A stretch of DNA of 64,000 bases from Chelydra serpentina (taxonomy: Eukaryota > Chordata > Testudines > Chelydridae). Within the stretch, counting starts at the first letter, position 1. Every line of letters begins with the position of its first letter. A program made the translations under genes and the position numbers. Below are positions 1 through 11,188 of this stretch, in pieces. A model generated the notes under the pieces. That model made no database searches and was not told where the DNA came from. It saw nothing but the letters and a program-made list of their open reading frames with translations. The DNA lies in the NCBI GenBank assembly GCA_037349315.1, contig JBAIAC010000001.1, positions 1,116,001 to 1,180,000 of the forward strand. Direction: 5' to 3'.

Positions 1-816
1 GGTGGCAGAGGGGCAAAGAAAATCCCCTCACACACTGCCTCCCTGTTTTCCCACCAGATAAGTGAAGTCAGAACTCTATGGGGGAGCGAGAGCAGTTTGT
101 CTGGATTGTGCTTGCTTGGTGCGTAGACTGTCCACAACCAAATCTGTAGACTTCTTAGACAAAATCTCAAAGGGTATCACAAATATGTATGAGGCCATCT
201 GACCTAGGAAGACAAGACAGGATCTTACTGTCATCTGAGGGTTTAGCTGAAGCTAACTGATGAGGTTCTTCATAGATCGGAACCTGTCCTGAGGTTGATA
301 TGCTTTGGCGCTGATCAAATACAGGGCTGTTCCAATAAAGTCTATAACCTTTGTGGGCGTTAAAATGGACTTTTCTAATTTAATCATGAGTCTTAATGAA
401 CATAGGAGTTGGCGTAAGAATAGGAATTACCATCTGCACTTCTCGGTAGGATTTCCCTGTGAGCAGGTGCTTGTCAAGGTAGGAGAATACAGATGTGCCC
501 TGATGATGCAAGTGTGCTGATATGTATGATAATGCATTTGTGAAGCCAAAGGGGAGCACTCCATATTGGTAATGATCATAGAATATCAGGGTTGGAAGGG
601 ACCTTAGGAGGTCATCTAGTCCAACCTCCTGCTCAAAGCAGGACTAATCCCCAATTTTTGCCCCAGATCCCTAAGTGGCCCCCTCAAAGATTGAGCTCAC
701 AATCTTGGGTTTAGCAGGCCAATGCTCAAACCACTGAGCTATCCCTCCCCCCCCCCCCCACCCCAATGATGTGGACCTACAGTGAACTGCAGGAACCTCC
801 TGTATGCAGAGTGGAT
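1..816 (-). mobile_element. DIRS-like element B, reverse transcriptase C-terminal half and start of RNase H
   Basis: Read on the minus strand, this stretch continues a DIRS-type RT: HIDIHSAYRRFLQFTVG (about 820-770), then QYGVLPFGFTNA, FSYLDKHLL, KSILTPTKVIDFIGT and PQDRFRSM. Toward base 1 it reaches LTSLIWWENREAV, the start of the RNase H-like region. Stops and small frame breaks are common. The active-site string is YLDK where YLDD is expected, so the RT is dead. A SINE (571-770) splits QFTVG from QYGVLPFG. The element continues beyond base 1 and upstream at 2772-3835 after a large insertion. Confidence 0.65.
571..770 (-). mobile_element. Turtle tRNA-derived SINE (Cry/tortoise Pol III type) with CR1-like tail
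   Basis: On the minus strand the element begins with a tRNA-like head, GGGATAGCTCAGTGG (box A region) and TTGTGAGCTCAATC (box B region, decayed). It runs through GGGGGCCACTTAGGGATC and ends in a CR1-like tail, GTTGGACTAGATGACC ... ATTCTATGATC. The body is 576-759. A direct repeat AATGAT at 571-576 and 765-770 is the likely target duplication. It interrupts the DIRS RT reading frame. Family knowledge: turtle Pol III SINEs borrow the CR1 3' end so that CR1 machinery can copy them. Confidence 0.8.
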
Positions 817-2771
817 GTCTATATGATGTGACCCTACACAATCCTATATTCACATCCTACACAGTATTTGAAGGGTTAAAATCCATGTGCTGCTTGTATA
901 ACAATTTGGCATATGGACTTGTCAACTTTTAGAGGCCCAAAAGTCCAGAGTTTGGCTAAGAGGCCTAGTGAATAGTGGTTAGCTAAGAGAAAAACAGAAT
1001 AAACAAAAAACAACCTCGCTTTGTTTGTTAAGCCTAGTCCGCAATATGCCAGATGTTGAAGCAATAACTAAATTGTATCTTCTCTAAAGTTGCAAAGATG
1101 GGACAAAGGCATCCTGTCCCTGTTGTGTTAGTTTCTTCTGTAGGGAGAAGATCTTCCCACAGATCAACCTTGAGTTTATGAAAGGTTGGCATGTCAGTAT
1201 AAGATAAGGCCACCTCCCACCTCTCTTTCCCAGGGACCAAGCCTGCCTTAACACATAAAGAAAGCAATTCTTCTTATCATATACTTTTCACTGTTTTTGC
1301 TTTAATCCCTAGGGATGTACCTGTTAAATGATCAGAAGAGCTACTTCATTCCTATGGACCCCAAATTGAATTCAACATGTAACATATATGTTACTAATAG
1401 TACTAATTAAATGTTAACTTGAGACCATGGGCAGAGACATTATGTAACCTTTTGACCATTGGGCTAATGTGCTTATCTTGTCTTGCTGCTAGCCTATCCT
1501 GGGGTGTGAACTGCCCACCACATCACTTTTCCCTGCCCATGGACAATCCATATATTCCATTGTAATCAATTGATTGACAGTGTCTCTATGCCTAATAAGC
1601 AAGGTGACACTCCGTCAGTGCTGTACGTAAATAATACATGCGTGACCTCTACATGGTGTGGAATTTACGTCCTTCAGTACTGCAATAATATTTGTCCAAA
1701 ATATGCCTCGTGAGGTATATGAAAGCTAACACCACACTGGTTACTAATATCATTGTAAAATGCATGTGTTAATATTATATGTGCAAGTATATATTCTCTG
1801 TATGATGTTACTAAAATGAGTTTGAACCAGACAGGTCTGGGGAGTGGGTGAACAGGTTTTTTCCCTATACAATGGAAAGGCCAATGCTTTTGTGAAATCA
1901 GGCAAGTGGCCATTCAGTGGCATATTGGAGACTGCATGGACAGACCAATTTGCATTGTAGAAAGCACCAGCAGGGAAGAATCCAGCATGAAACCTTCTCC
2001 ATCAGACTTTATGGCCCTTTCCTCACAGCAGCGGCACTGAACTTTGAGAAGGATACATTTCTATAAAAGAGAAGGGCAAAAAAAACCCAAGTTATCCTTC
2101 ACCTATGACTACAAAGGAACCAAGCACTTTGTATTTTGTGGGAAATCCTAACCAATGGGGTGGACAGCAATCTTGCTGGAAGGAAGTGTGGTAAGAAACT
2201 TAACCAAACTACAGCCTTCGTTCAAGATAAGTTTTGATTACTAGAAAGCATTTTTCACTTTTATTTACCTGTAACCATTTCTGATTTTATCCCTTTTACT
2301 TCAACTCACTGCAAACCTCTCTCTTTCATTAAATAACCTTTTACTTCTATTCTGAATCAACCCTGGACTGTGTTTCACTTGAAGTCCTATTAACTGCAGT
2401 TAAAGCAAGAAGGTGCTGCGCTTTTGTCTTTTTAAAGGAGCAACAGAACTTATTACTCCTCTGAATGTTCCAGGAGGGGCTGGACAGTTCAGGGTATGTG
2501 GTTTTGGGGAAATTCAGGAGTGGATGTGTGTTGGGATCACTTGGATAGTAGTAACCAAAGCTGGTAGAGACCAGAGTGTAACTGTGGTGAAAAAAGCAGG
2601 CTGCTGGAGTCAGAGTTGCTGAACCAGGGCTACTCAACACACAGAGACTCAGTGCATGTTGGCTGGGAACATCCAGACCGGGAGCTACAGCAGCAGAGCA
2701 TTTAAGGCACTCAGGGTTACAGGACAAGCAGTGACACAATCGCTCACTAGTCTGAATTGCACCCCAGAATG
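817..2771. mobile_element. Unidentified 2-kb insertion inside DIRS-like element B
   Basis: The DIRS RT reads DSYCHI on the upstream side (about 2795-2775, minus) and HIDIHSAYRRFL on the other (about 830, minus). About 1.95 kb of unrelated sequence therefore separates two parts of one motif. A short repeat ATATG flanks it (812-816 and 2772-2776). Inside I see no long coding frame; the 145-residue minus frame at 2347-2784 has no family signature. The minus strand of 2200-2420 resembles a retroviral or Gypsy untranslated region but no clean TG...CA ends are visible. Class unknown. Confidence 0.45.
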
Positions 2772-3835
2772 TGATATGTGGCAATAAGAATCTTTACATT
2801 GAGAGCTATAAACAGAATGATCACCCTTACCTCTAAGTCCCTCATGAACCATTTAGTGAGGGAACTATAAAGATCAGGGTGATCGTTCTGAACTTCAGGC
2901 TGTGGATGAAGACATCCAGCTGTCTCAAATCTACTATGGGCCTTCAGTCTCCTTTCTTCTTGGGAATGAGGAAGTATCTTGAGTATAATCCCTTTCCCTT
3001 GTGCTGAAGTGGTACTGTTTCTATGGCTCCCAGAGGAAGCAGGGAGTCTACATCCTGTCTGAGCACCCTGAAGAACCTCAATCCACTCAGGAACACTCTG
3101 AGGAAAAGCAGCAACCTGACCAGCTGAACCACTCACCCCCGCAGGATTACCTATCTCAGGCTGTCTCAATTACAGATCCCAGGGACCCAAATAAGTCCAG
3201 TACCAGGGATCATAGCGGTAACGAGGAAGGGAGGGTACCACTGATCCTGATAGTCCTTCCTGTGAGAGTGGGAAGGTGCTCATGAGTTCTTGGACCATCT
3301 GTTGGGGCTGACTTGCCACTTTGAAAAGACTGGTGAGTCTCTCCTGTTGATTCCAGATTTGTTGGGAGGAGTGTGAGGTCTTTGTATTGACGGGTGGTGC
3401 CATCTGTAATGGTGGTCTTATTATACCTCAGCTAGTAATTGGTACCAGTAAGTGTTGAACAGACAGTGTGGGGACCTCCCTGGTTAGGACTGGGTTAGAT
3501 AGTATTGGCAATTCCAGGCCTACACAGATAGTAAGGTTCTCCAGGATAGCATATATGGCCCCTGTTGTTCAAGAGCAGGCAGGGCTTCTGTTCCTTGGTG
3601 ACTGAATAAGTTCAGTCTCAGACCATGGGTGGTAGAATGGAACTGAAGAGATGGTTGGTCTGCACTGCCTCTTATATCACTGGTTCGGAACATGAGGAGA
3701 AGAGGGCAGGCACGGAACAATGGACACTGCTAGTGAAAAAAATCTTCCAGTTTCAGGCACGTGGCGCACATGTACACCTTCAGTGGAATAAGCATATGGA
3801 CCATCACTCAAACAAGTACCTATTTTAGAAACAGA
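2772..3835 (-). mobile_element. DIRS-like element B, 5' part: terminal repeat, gag remnant, RT N-terminus
   Basis: On the minus strand, 3835-3690 matches the DIRS terminal repeat seen near 36240-36370 (accaatgaacactactag type, then a gtggaatacacataggg-like string). A gag-like piece follows near 3400-3170 (SLFKVASQPQQMVQEL). Then comes the RT N-terminus: FFRVLRQDVDSLLPLGAIET, GKGLYSRYFLIPKKKG and RPIVDLRQLD, ending DSYCHI before the insertion at 2771. Most of gag is missing compared with element A, implying an internal deletion. Confidence 0.6.
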
Positions 3836-4439
3836 TGGTTTTCTTAAAGCCCTAGCTCCCAAAGTTATGCAAATACTTGAGGATCTGAGCTTTCACTTAA
3901 AAAAAATGAAATTTCTAGCCCTCATGGTTGCAGAGAAAAGTTTGAAAATGTGACCTGAGAGCACCTTAAAGGTAAACCAGTAGTCAGTAGTTTTCTTTTT
4001 AAAATGTTATGATTTTTAAGCCTATCTGATGATTGTGGGGAGCCTGACTCATGATTTTTGAACATGTGGGGGTTTGCAATACTGAGACACTGTCTTTCTC
4101 CCACTCTTGAATCTTGCCTCTCAAAAAGTGAGGCAACCCAGACAGTACAAGCCCATCTCAGGAGATTAGAACAGCAACAGACAACCATGCTTTGTACTGC
4201 CCTCTGCCTCAGACTCACTCCTGTATTTGGGCATCTCGAACCACACTTAAGGAATTGCACCAGCATGGAAATTACACTTCCATGTCGCTTACATGCTCCG
4301 GGTGACTCTTTTGTCTACTTCAAAATAATTACACCATCCTGTAAACATCCAATAAATTGAGTCTAATAGCTGTACTCTTGATATATGTAGGAACTCACAG
4401 AAGTACATGATTTCATTGGGACTACATGCATGAGTAAGG
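3836..4439. other. Non-coding intron stretch
   Basis: Between two DIRS elements. The frames of 100-114 residues on both strands here have no recognisable motif and overlap each other, so I do not call them genes. Nothing further is supported. Confidence 0.4.
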
Positions 4440-4529
4440 GCATCTCATCTACCTTCTCCTTGAATAGGCTGGCTTGCTATGGCAAGTGCATTCCAGAGGC
4501 CACTGATATTTTGGCTGACTAGGGACCAG

Positions 4530-4930
4530 GGAGATGAGAAGGTTACTTGCTGTAATTGGAGGTTCTTTGAGATGTGGGGTCCCTATCTGGATTCCAAATG
4601 TGGGTGCACATGCATACCATGCACCAGAGCCAGAACTGTTCATAGCAGTATCCGTTGACCCGCACGTGTGTCATGCGTTGACCGCATGGCATGCCTGAGG
4701 CTTTAAGAGGCTGTGCAGGTCGACACCACTCTAGTTTCCTCATACCCATAAAGAATGGAGCCTGGAGCAGAGGAGAAGGAGGGAGGGATTGGAATCCAGA
4801 TAGGGACCACACATTTCAAAGAACTTTCAGTTACAGTAAGTAACCTTCTCTTCTTCTTCGAGTGCTGGTCCCTATGTGGATTCCAAAGGTGGGAGAGTAG
4901 CGAGCAGTGGTCAGCATGGAGGCTGGCACA
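4530..4930 (-). repeat. DIRS A 3' terminal repeat
   Basis: Carries GGAGGTTCTTTGAGATGTGG near 4558 and a related inverted copy near 4790-4870 (ATTGGAATCCAGATAGGGAC, then CTTCGAGTGCTGGTCCCTAT). It also includes the complement of the 13452 string. A similar unit, GTTCTTTGAGATGTGTTGC, is found at the corresponding end of DIRS element D (about 48270). Start and end are approximate. Confidence 0.5.
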
Positions 4931-5039
4931 AGGGCTCTCAAAGACCAAGTCTGTAAGACAGCGTGACTGACTGCTGCATCCGCAGTTGTGGAGGGAGCAA
5001 CAGCATAATGAGTGGAGAAGCTGTGGATGGAGGATCAAG

Positions 5040-5713
5040 TAGCAGCTCGACTTATCTCCTGCCAGGAAGGCTGATGTGGCAGCATATGCCCATGTGGAGT
5101 GGGCCGTGACTCCCAGCGGAAGAGGAGTGCCAGAGAGCTAATAGCAGGTCTCGATGCAGTGGGAGATCCACTTGAAGAGTCATTGTGAGGAGATGGCGGA
5201 GCCCTGGCAGCGCTCTGCGATGGCGACAAAGAGTCGGGAGGATGCACGGAAAGCGCAAGTGCAGTAGAGATAAAAGGCTAGTGCCCTGTAGACATTGAGG
5301 GAATGGAAGGCTCCACGGGTGAGGTTTGGGGTAAAAGACCAGAAGGTATATACTTTGGTTGAGGTGGAAAGAGGAAACCACCTTAGGTACAAACTTGGGA
5401 TGTAGACATAAGGAGACTTTGTCCTTGTCGAAGACCGTGAATGGTGGGTCCACCATCATGGCTGCTAGTTCACTGACATGGTGTGTGGAGGTAATGGCTA
5501 CCAAGAAGATTACCTTCATGGAGAGATAGGTGAGGGAGCAGGTATCAAAGGGTTTGAAAGGTGGCTTGGTGAGAGCAGAGAGGACCAAATTGAGATAACA
5601 AGACAGTGCAGGCTTCTGCATGGGGTGAAAGGTGTTGAGGAGGCCCCGGAGGAATTGGGAGGTTGTTGGGTGAGTAAAGACAGAGAAGCCATCCACAGGA
5701 GGAAGGAAGGCAC
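5040..5713 (-). pseudogene. DIRS A tyrosine recombinase, inactive
   Basis: Reads VFTHPTTSQFLRGLL, SYLNLVLSALTKPPFKPF-type string, LTYLSMKVIFLVAITSTHHV and SELAAM, then a frameshift into VYRALAFYLYCTCAFRASSR and LFVAIAERCQGSAIS. The final box reads GVTAHSTWAYAATSAF, where the family has AHSTRA. The HxxR arginine is Trp (codon complement at 5090-5092), probably a CGG to TGG change. Family knowledge: this enzyme integrates the circular DNA intermediate. Frame breaks and the lost Arg make it non-functional. The same domain occurs in element D at 48819-49482. Confidence 0.65.
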
Positions 5714-6381
5714 TGAGCGCTGCTAGATGAACAAGAATGGAGGAGTGAGTGAGGACTGATTAGTGGAGATCAAGAAGATAGTCTGGGAGGACAAGAATGG
5801 AAATGGAGTCCAGAGAGATGTGATGGTGGCGTCCATGCAGTGAAGCCACTTAGCTGCATAACAGGTCTGAGTGGACTGGTGCCTGCTGTTAGTGAGAATG
5901 TCACGGATGGGCGTGGAGCAGGCTCAGTCTATATGCGACCTCTGACTAAATACCAGGCCACGAGGTGGAGAGGGGGCAGGTTGGGGGGTACTTCAGTTGT
6001 CCACAGTCCTGAATCAGGAGATCTGGGAGGGTGGGAAGCAGAATGGGGGGCAAGCAAAGAGTTGGAGAAGGTCGGTGTACCAGTGCTGTCAAGGCCAGGA
6101 GGTTTCCACGAGGATAACCATTGTTCAGTCCCTGCACACTTTGCATAGGACCTGGGGGAGAAGTGGAATGGGTTGGAAGGCATAGAGGAGATCTGAAGTC
6201 CAGGGAATGAGAAGGGCATCACCCTGTGGGCCCAGGCCTCCTCAGGAGCAGAAGAGGGGAAGTTTGTGGATGTTGCAAAAAAGTCCCAACGCGACATGCC
6301 CCACCGACAAAAGACAGACTGGAGAGGGGGGTTGTGGAGTTCCCACTCGTAGTTGGCATGAAAGGAGTGGATGAGTCTATC

Positions 6382-6774
6382 TCAGAGAGTTGCTGGTGCC
6401 CGAGGGGTGCACTGCATGTAGTATGATCTCATGTCGGAGGCATCAAAGATGGACAGCTTCCAGACAGAGAGAAGGGGACCTGGCACCGTCCTGTTTTTGA
6501 TGTATATGACATCCGTCATCTTGTTTGACAGTATTTGGACATTGCGGGAGTGGAGAAAGGACAGAAAGGATTGACAGGCAAGGCGGACCGCCCATAGCTC
6601 CAGGACATTGATGTGCATCTCTGACCAAAGGCCCTGTGCCATGCGGTTGTCTAGCTGGGTGCCCCAGACTACCAGCGAAACGTCCGTGATGAGAGTGGTA
6701 CTGGGCGTCGGAAATGTAAACAGGAAGCCCACTAGAACTGTGGATGGGTTGTTCCACCAAGCAAGGGAAGTCAA
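6382..6774 (-). pseudogene. DIRS A RNase H-like region
   Basis: Reads SLAWWNNPSTVLVGFLF, LITDVSLVVWGTQLDN, GLWSEMHINVLELWAVRLAC and DVIYIKNR. In DIRS elements this segment follows RT and carries TD(A/V)S..GWG and INVLELRAV signatures; here TDVSLVVWG and INVLELWAV match with the expected acidic residues partly kept. It is open over 130 residues but leads into broken frames on both sides. A further conserved-looking stretch, 6297-5929 (DFFATSTNFPSSAPEEAW...), connects it to the recombinase. Confidence 0.6.
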
Positions 6775-6823
6775 AACAGGAGGAGGGAGGATGAGTAGTT
6801 TGTTTAGTCAGTCCAACTGTGGA

Positions 6824-7965
6824 TCACAGACAGTATGGAGTCAGAGATGTAGGCAACATATATGAAGGTGGGCATACAGTGTAACAGCAGTGCAGATCAC
6901 CATATGGCTCAGGAGGGAGGCACTGACAGATGTGTGTCTGCGGATGGCGCTGGAGTGTCGTAATAAGGGAAGTAAGGGTGGCAAAGCGGTCCTTTGGAAG
7001 AAAAGTGCGGGCTGAGACAGAGTCCAGGTGTGCCCCTATGAAAGTGAGCGTGCGGGTAAAGACAAGGATCGACTTGTCCTCGTTGATGCAGATATCAAAG
7101 CTCCTGAGGAGGGTGCGGAGAGTCCGTATAGTGGTGAGGAGATGGGAGCAAGAAGGCGCCACAAGAAGCCAGTTGTTCAGGTAAGGGAAAAGGGAATGGC
7201 CCAGTCAGTGCATGTTGGCTGCACGACTGCGATGACCTTTGTGAAGACACGGAGGGTGGTAGCGATTCTGAAGGGGAGGATGTGGAATTGATAATCATAG
7301 AATATCAGGGTTGGAAGGGACCTTAGGAGGTCATCTAGTCCAACCCTCTGCTCAAAGCAGGACCAATCCCCAATTTTTGCCCCAGATCCCTAAATGGCCC
7401 CCTCAAGGATTGAACTCACAACCTTGGGTTTAGCAGGCCAGTGCTCAAACCACTGAGCTATCCCTCCCCCACAATGGGCACTGCCCACTGTGAAATGGAG
7501 GAATTAGTGATGAGTGGGGTAGGTGTCTATGTGAAAGTATGCATCTTTCATATTAAGAGCTGTGAACCAACCTCCATGGGGAAGGTAGGCGATAATGAGA
7601 GGGAGGGTGATCATCCTGAAGTGAAACTTGTGAATAAATTTGTTCAGGGAGCAGGGGTCCAGGATGAAATGAAGACCACCTCCTTTCTTCAGAATGATGA
7701 AATAGGGGGAATAGAAGCTATGGCCATGGTCACATTATGGGACAGGTTCTATGGCACCCTTTCAGAGGAGGGTGGTGGCATCTTCATGGATACCATTTTT
7801 GGAAGGGTCTGGAGGGTGGCCACCAGGCAGGTGGCAAGGAGGGAAGGAAAGGAATTAGATAATGAAAGCCCTGGTCGATGATGTCCAGCACCCATTGATC
7901 GATAGGAGGTGATCCTGCCCCAGTTGCAGGCAAAAAAGGCAGGCTGACCCCTGAAGATGACTTGC
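6824..7965 (-). pseudogene. DIRS A reverse transcriptase, inactive (YLNN), split by a SINE
   Basis: Minus-strand reading in pieces: ACNWGRITSYRS (about 7935-7900), YFIILKKGGGLHFILDPCSL, NKFIHKFHFRM and NMKDAYFHIDTYPTHH. After the SINE come FPYLNNWLL (7190-7165), DICINEDKSILVF and FIGAHLDSVSARTFLPKDRF. AYFHID and FIGA.LDS..AR are characteristic of DIRS RTs. The catalytic box should be YLDD but reads YLNN (plus-strand complement GTTGTT at 7172-7177), so both metal-binding Asp residues are gone. Several stops and one SINE interrupt the frame. Confidence 0.7.
7295..7470 (-). mobile_element. Turtle tRNA-derived SINE (Cry/tortoise Pol III type) inside DIRS A RT
   Basis: The minus strand starts GGGGGAGGGATAGCTCAGTG (box A region TAGCTCAGTGG), has box B region GGTTGTGAGTTCAATCC, then CCCTGATATTCTATGA at the 3' end. 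It is very close in sequence to the copy at 576-759, with a better preserved box B (GTTCAATCC). It lies between the RT strings YFHID...HFTVGSAHCG and the distal RT, so it inserted after the DIRS element. No clear target duplication is visible. Confidence 0.82.
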
Positions 7966-8013
7966 AGTGTGGCTGGAAAGACTAAGGAGGGTTCGCAGAT
8001 CTTGAGGGAACAG

Positions 8014-9826
8014 TCAAAAAGGTTGCTTAGATGGCCGGTGAGAGGTGGAGGGGTGGAGGCAGTGGAAAAAAATGTCAATGCCATTGGGAGTGAGGGTGGC
8101 GGAGAGGTTGGTCAAATGGTCGCTGGGGTATGGCTGGTAAGTGGTCCATGGGTGAGGATGGAAGGATAAGCGTTGTTGTCGACAGGTAGGGGCTAGAGTA
8201 TAGATGCCCAGGGAATGGAGGGTAGCTTGGGAGTCTTTAAGACAGTGAAGGGACTCGTCTGTTTTATCACTGAATAATTTGTGATTGTCGAAGGGGAGGT
8301 CCTCGAGGGTTGTCTGCACCTCTTTGGGGAAGCTGCTAGACTGGAGCCAAGAGTCGTGGCGGAGTACTACGTCGGATGCCAAGGAGTGAGATGCAGTGTC
8401 CATGGCATCAACAGTGGCCCAAAGAGTGACTGGCTACCAGTTTGCCCTTGTCTAGAAGGCACTGGTAATCTTGCTCTGTCTCTGGTGAAAGGAAGTCTTG
8501 AAAGTCCACCAGTGTGGAGTAGGACAGGGAGTCATATTTAGCAAGAATAGCCTGGTAACTGGCAATGTGGAACTGTAACCCCGCAGAGGAATAAACTTTG
8601 CAGCCTCGCAAGTTCATTTTTATATCAGTGTAGTCTGGAGGAGTAGACTTTAAGTGTTGCTGACAGGTGCATTCGGTGGCAGCGTGGACAACCAGAGAGT
8701 TAGGTGGTGGGTGGGTAAAAAGGAAGTCAGTGCCCTTAGAGGGGATAAAGTATTGGCATTCCACCCACTTTGGTGTGGGAGTGCAGGACACTGGCATATG
8801 CCATAAAGCTTGGGCTGGCTGTAAGATGGCACCGTGTATTGGTAAGGCTGTACGAGAGAGTCTGGGAGGTTGAAGGATGTCCAGGAATTGGTCCTGGGAG
8901 TCTTGAACATCCTCTACTGGGAGATTGAGTGCAGCAGCCATCAATTGTGCATGGTCACCCGGTGATGAGAGGGAAGTTGGAATAAAGGCATCATCCAGTG
9001 ACAACAAAGTGCCTGTAGGGACTGCTGGTTCCGATGGTGCGGCTGAGGCCAGCGGTGCTGACGGAGTGGGAGCACCCAGGGGTTCCTCCTGAAAGGTGGC
9101 AGTATGGGCAGGAGACAGGCCGTGCAGATGATGCAAACTGAAATGGTGGTAGGGGTCCCACGAGGGCCAGTAAAGCCTGGAGTAGAGATCGCCATGCATT
9201 GGCGGTGCCCGCAGGTAACGGAACCACGGGTCGACCGCAGGACCATATCCCGGAAGGTAGGACTGGTGTCATGGTTCCAGGCTGTAGGAGCGGGCCAGGG
9301 AAAGGGCCATGTCTGGGTCGGAAGACTGGTTGGATTCTGAAGGGTCTGGAAGAGGAGGAGCCGTTGGTACCAGCAGAACCGACAATGTTAGGCATGATCC
9401 GGGAGGACGGTCAACAAGTAAGAGTGGAGAAGGGTGGAGCACAAGAGGTTCATTGCCCAAAGGTCCCAGTGGATTCGATGGTGCCAAGAATGAAGTAGGA
9501 GGCCCTGGTGCTGGAATGGAAGACTGAGCCGGTGGTGTTTGGAGTGGTGCTCCATGCGCACTCTCTTCGGAGCTGGAGCAGAAGCCAACCTTCTGCAGTA
9601 ATGCACGACTTCTCGCTCAACCTATCACGACTTGGGGAGGCAATGCTGCATTTTGAGGTGGTCCCAATGGGGGAGCTGCACTTGTGTCCATGCTTCTTGT
9701 GCATGTGGTGGGGCTTCGGTGGGTGCAGCAGTGCTGCCAGGGGGGGCAGGGGAGATGGCGAGTTGTATGGGCCTGTGGTGCCTGGGCTCCAGCAAATTCA
9801 GGGCCATGGGTGCCTGGCTCTACCAA
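8014..9826 (-). pseudogene. DIRS A gag body, broken by stops and frameshifts
   Basis: Proline-rich N-terminal part (about 9826-9000) followed by a conserved block: TDFLFTHPPPNSLVVHAATE, then CKVYSSAGLQFHIASYQAIL and AKYDSLSYSTLVDFQDFL. Further downstream are RHDSWLQSSSFPKEVQTTLE, DLPFDNHKLFSDKTDESLHC and LKDSQATLHSLGIYT. The same block occurs in DIRS element C at 28193-28600 (SLQFRIASYQALVKYDF). The frame changes several times, so no functional protein is made. Assignment rests on shared motifs between copies and on position before the RT. Confidence 0.65.
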
Positions 9827-10767
9827 TGTTCAGGGGCGAGTCTATCCCCCAGCCCTGCCTGCTGCCCCAGCATGCCTCCTCCACCAAGCTGCTTCTCCCC
9901 TAAGCGTCCCTGCCTGCCCTGGGCAGTGGGCGGCTGCCCCCTGGAGCTCCGCGCTGTGCTCCCTCACCGGCCGCTGCCGGCTACAAGGGAGCGGCGCCGA
10001 GGGCAGGTTGAGGCGGCTGCCAGGGCCAGCCTTTGACCAGGGCGATAAGGGCAGTTGCCCAGGGCGACGTGCTGATGGGGGAGCATTTGATATGTCCCAC
10101 GTGACCTTACCTGCGGCCAGCCAGCTGGGCTTACGGAGGGGAAGCACTACTGCCAGCCCAGCCAGTGTCAGGGAGGGAGAGAAAAAAAACACACAGGCAG
10201 GGACTTTGTGGGACAGGGCAGGGAGGGGGCTGAGTTGGGGCAGGGACTTTGGGGAAGGGGTTGGAATGGGGACGGGGGCAGGGGGGCACAAGCACCCACC
10301 GGTGCCGGGGAAAGTTGACACCTAGGCTCCCCACTCTCCCAGGAGGGCCCACTGTAGAAACCATGGGGAGTGGGTGGGGCAGGCTGTGCTGGGTCCTGAC
10401 CCGATGTCTGGGATGGGCAGCTGAGGTTGATACGCGGGTGGGGGGGTGTTGAAGGAGGAGTGTGTGTGCAGCTTGTTTCTGTGTGTTCCGACTGACTGGA
10501 TGCTTGGAGCAGCCCTGCTATTTGCTTGTGTGTTAGTGTAGAGCAGGTCCAGGTCCACTCCCCTTCTCTTCCTCTTCCCCACTAAGAGCCCCATTTGTCC
10601 AGAAAAGGGCTTGCTCTTTTCCCTGGCACTGCCGGCAAGACTGGAGCGCACATTTAGCTCCCACGCTAACCCAGGGCACTGCTGCAGCCTGCCTGCTCCC
10701 ATCCTATCTATTCCATCCCACCCCATCCCTTCCCTGCAGAAAGGTGACACATGGGGGGAGGGCATGC

Positions 10768-11188
10768 CAGGGCCAGCTCCAGGCACCAGCCGACCAAGCA
10801 TGTGCTTGGGGCGGCACCTGGAGGGGGGGCGGTGCTGAGGATTTAAAAAAAATTTTTTTTTTTAATTTAAAAAAAAAAACACACCACTCTTCCTGGTGAC
10901 CCGGCCGGGGCAGCGGGGGGCGTCCGTGCCGTGCTCCCAGCCGGGGCAGCGGGGCCACGGGCAAGCCGCGCTCCCCGCCGGCGCCCCGGCTGGGGTAGCG
11001 GGGGGTGGCCATGCCGCGCTCCCAGCTGGGGCAGCGGGGCCGCAGGCGAGCCGCGTTCCCAGTCGGCACCCCGGCCGGGGCTGCAGGGCTGCGGGCGTGC
11101 AGCATTCCCTGCCAGCGCCTCGGCCGGGGGAGCGGGGCTGCCGGCGGCTTTTTTGCCTGGAGCAGCAAAAAAGCCAGAGCCGGCCCTG
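10768..11188. mobile_element. hAT-type MITE, 421 bp, with 8-bp target duplication
   Basis: Ends are inverted: CAGGGCCAGCTCC at the left, and at the right AGAGCCGGCCCTG, whose complement is CAGGGCCGGCTCT. A perfect 8-bp direct repeat GGGCATGC flanks it (10760-10767 and 11189-11196). An 8-bp duplication and CAGGG... ends are hallmarks of hAT transposons. The interior is very GC-rich (repeated GCCGGGGCAGCGGGG-like units) with a poly-T/A tract at 10845-10880, and codes for nothing recognisable. Confidence 0.8.

Noticed and set aside
571..770. A tRNA gene on the minus strand
   Set aside because: The TAGCTCAGTGG and box B region are the head of a SINE; the sequence continues into a CR1-type tail and a second copy exists at 7295-7470. 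No cloverleaf acceptor stem closes.
1674..1913. Possible exon of the EML6-like gene in 1-13717
   Set aside because: The minus frames here and elsewhere in 1-13717 lack the expected ADGK...VGLDD or WDWKKGEK words, so no further EML exon is called.
5478..8541. Plus-strand frames of 60-146 codons across DIRS element A
   Set aside because: They are antisense shadows of the gag, RT, RNase H and recombinase blocks, which have family motifs on the minus strand.
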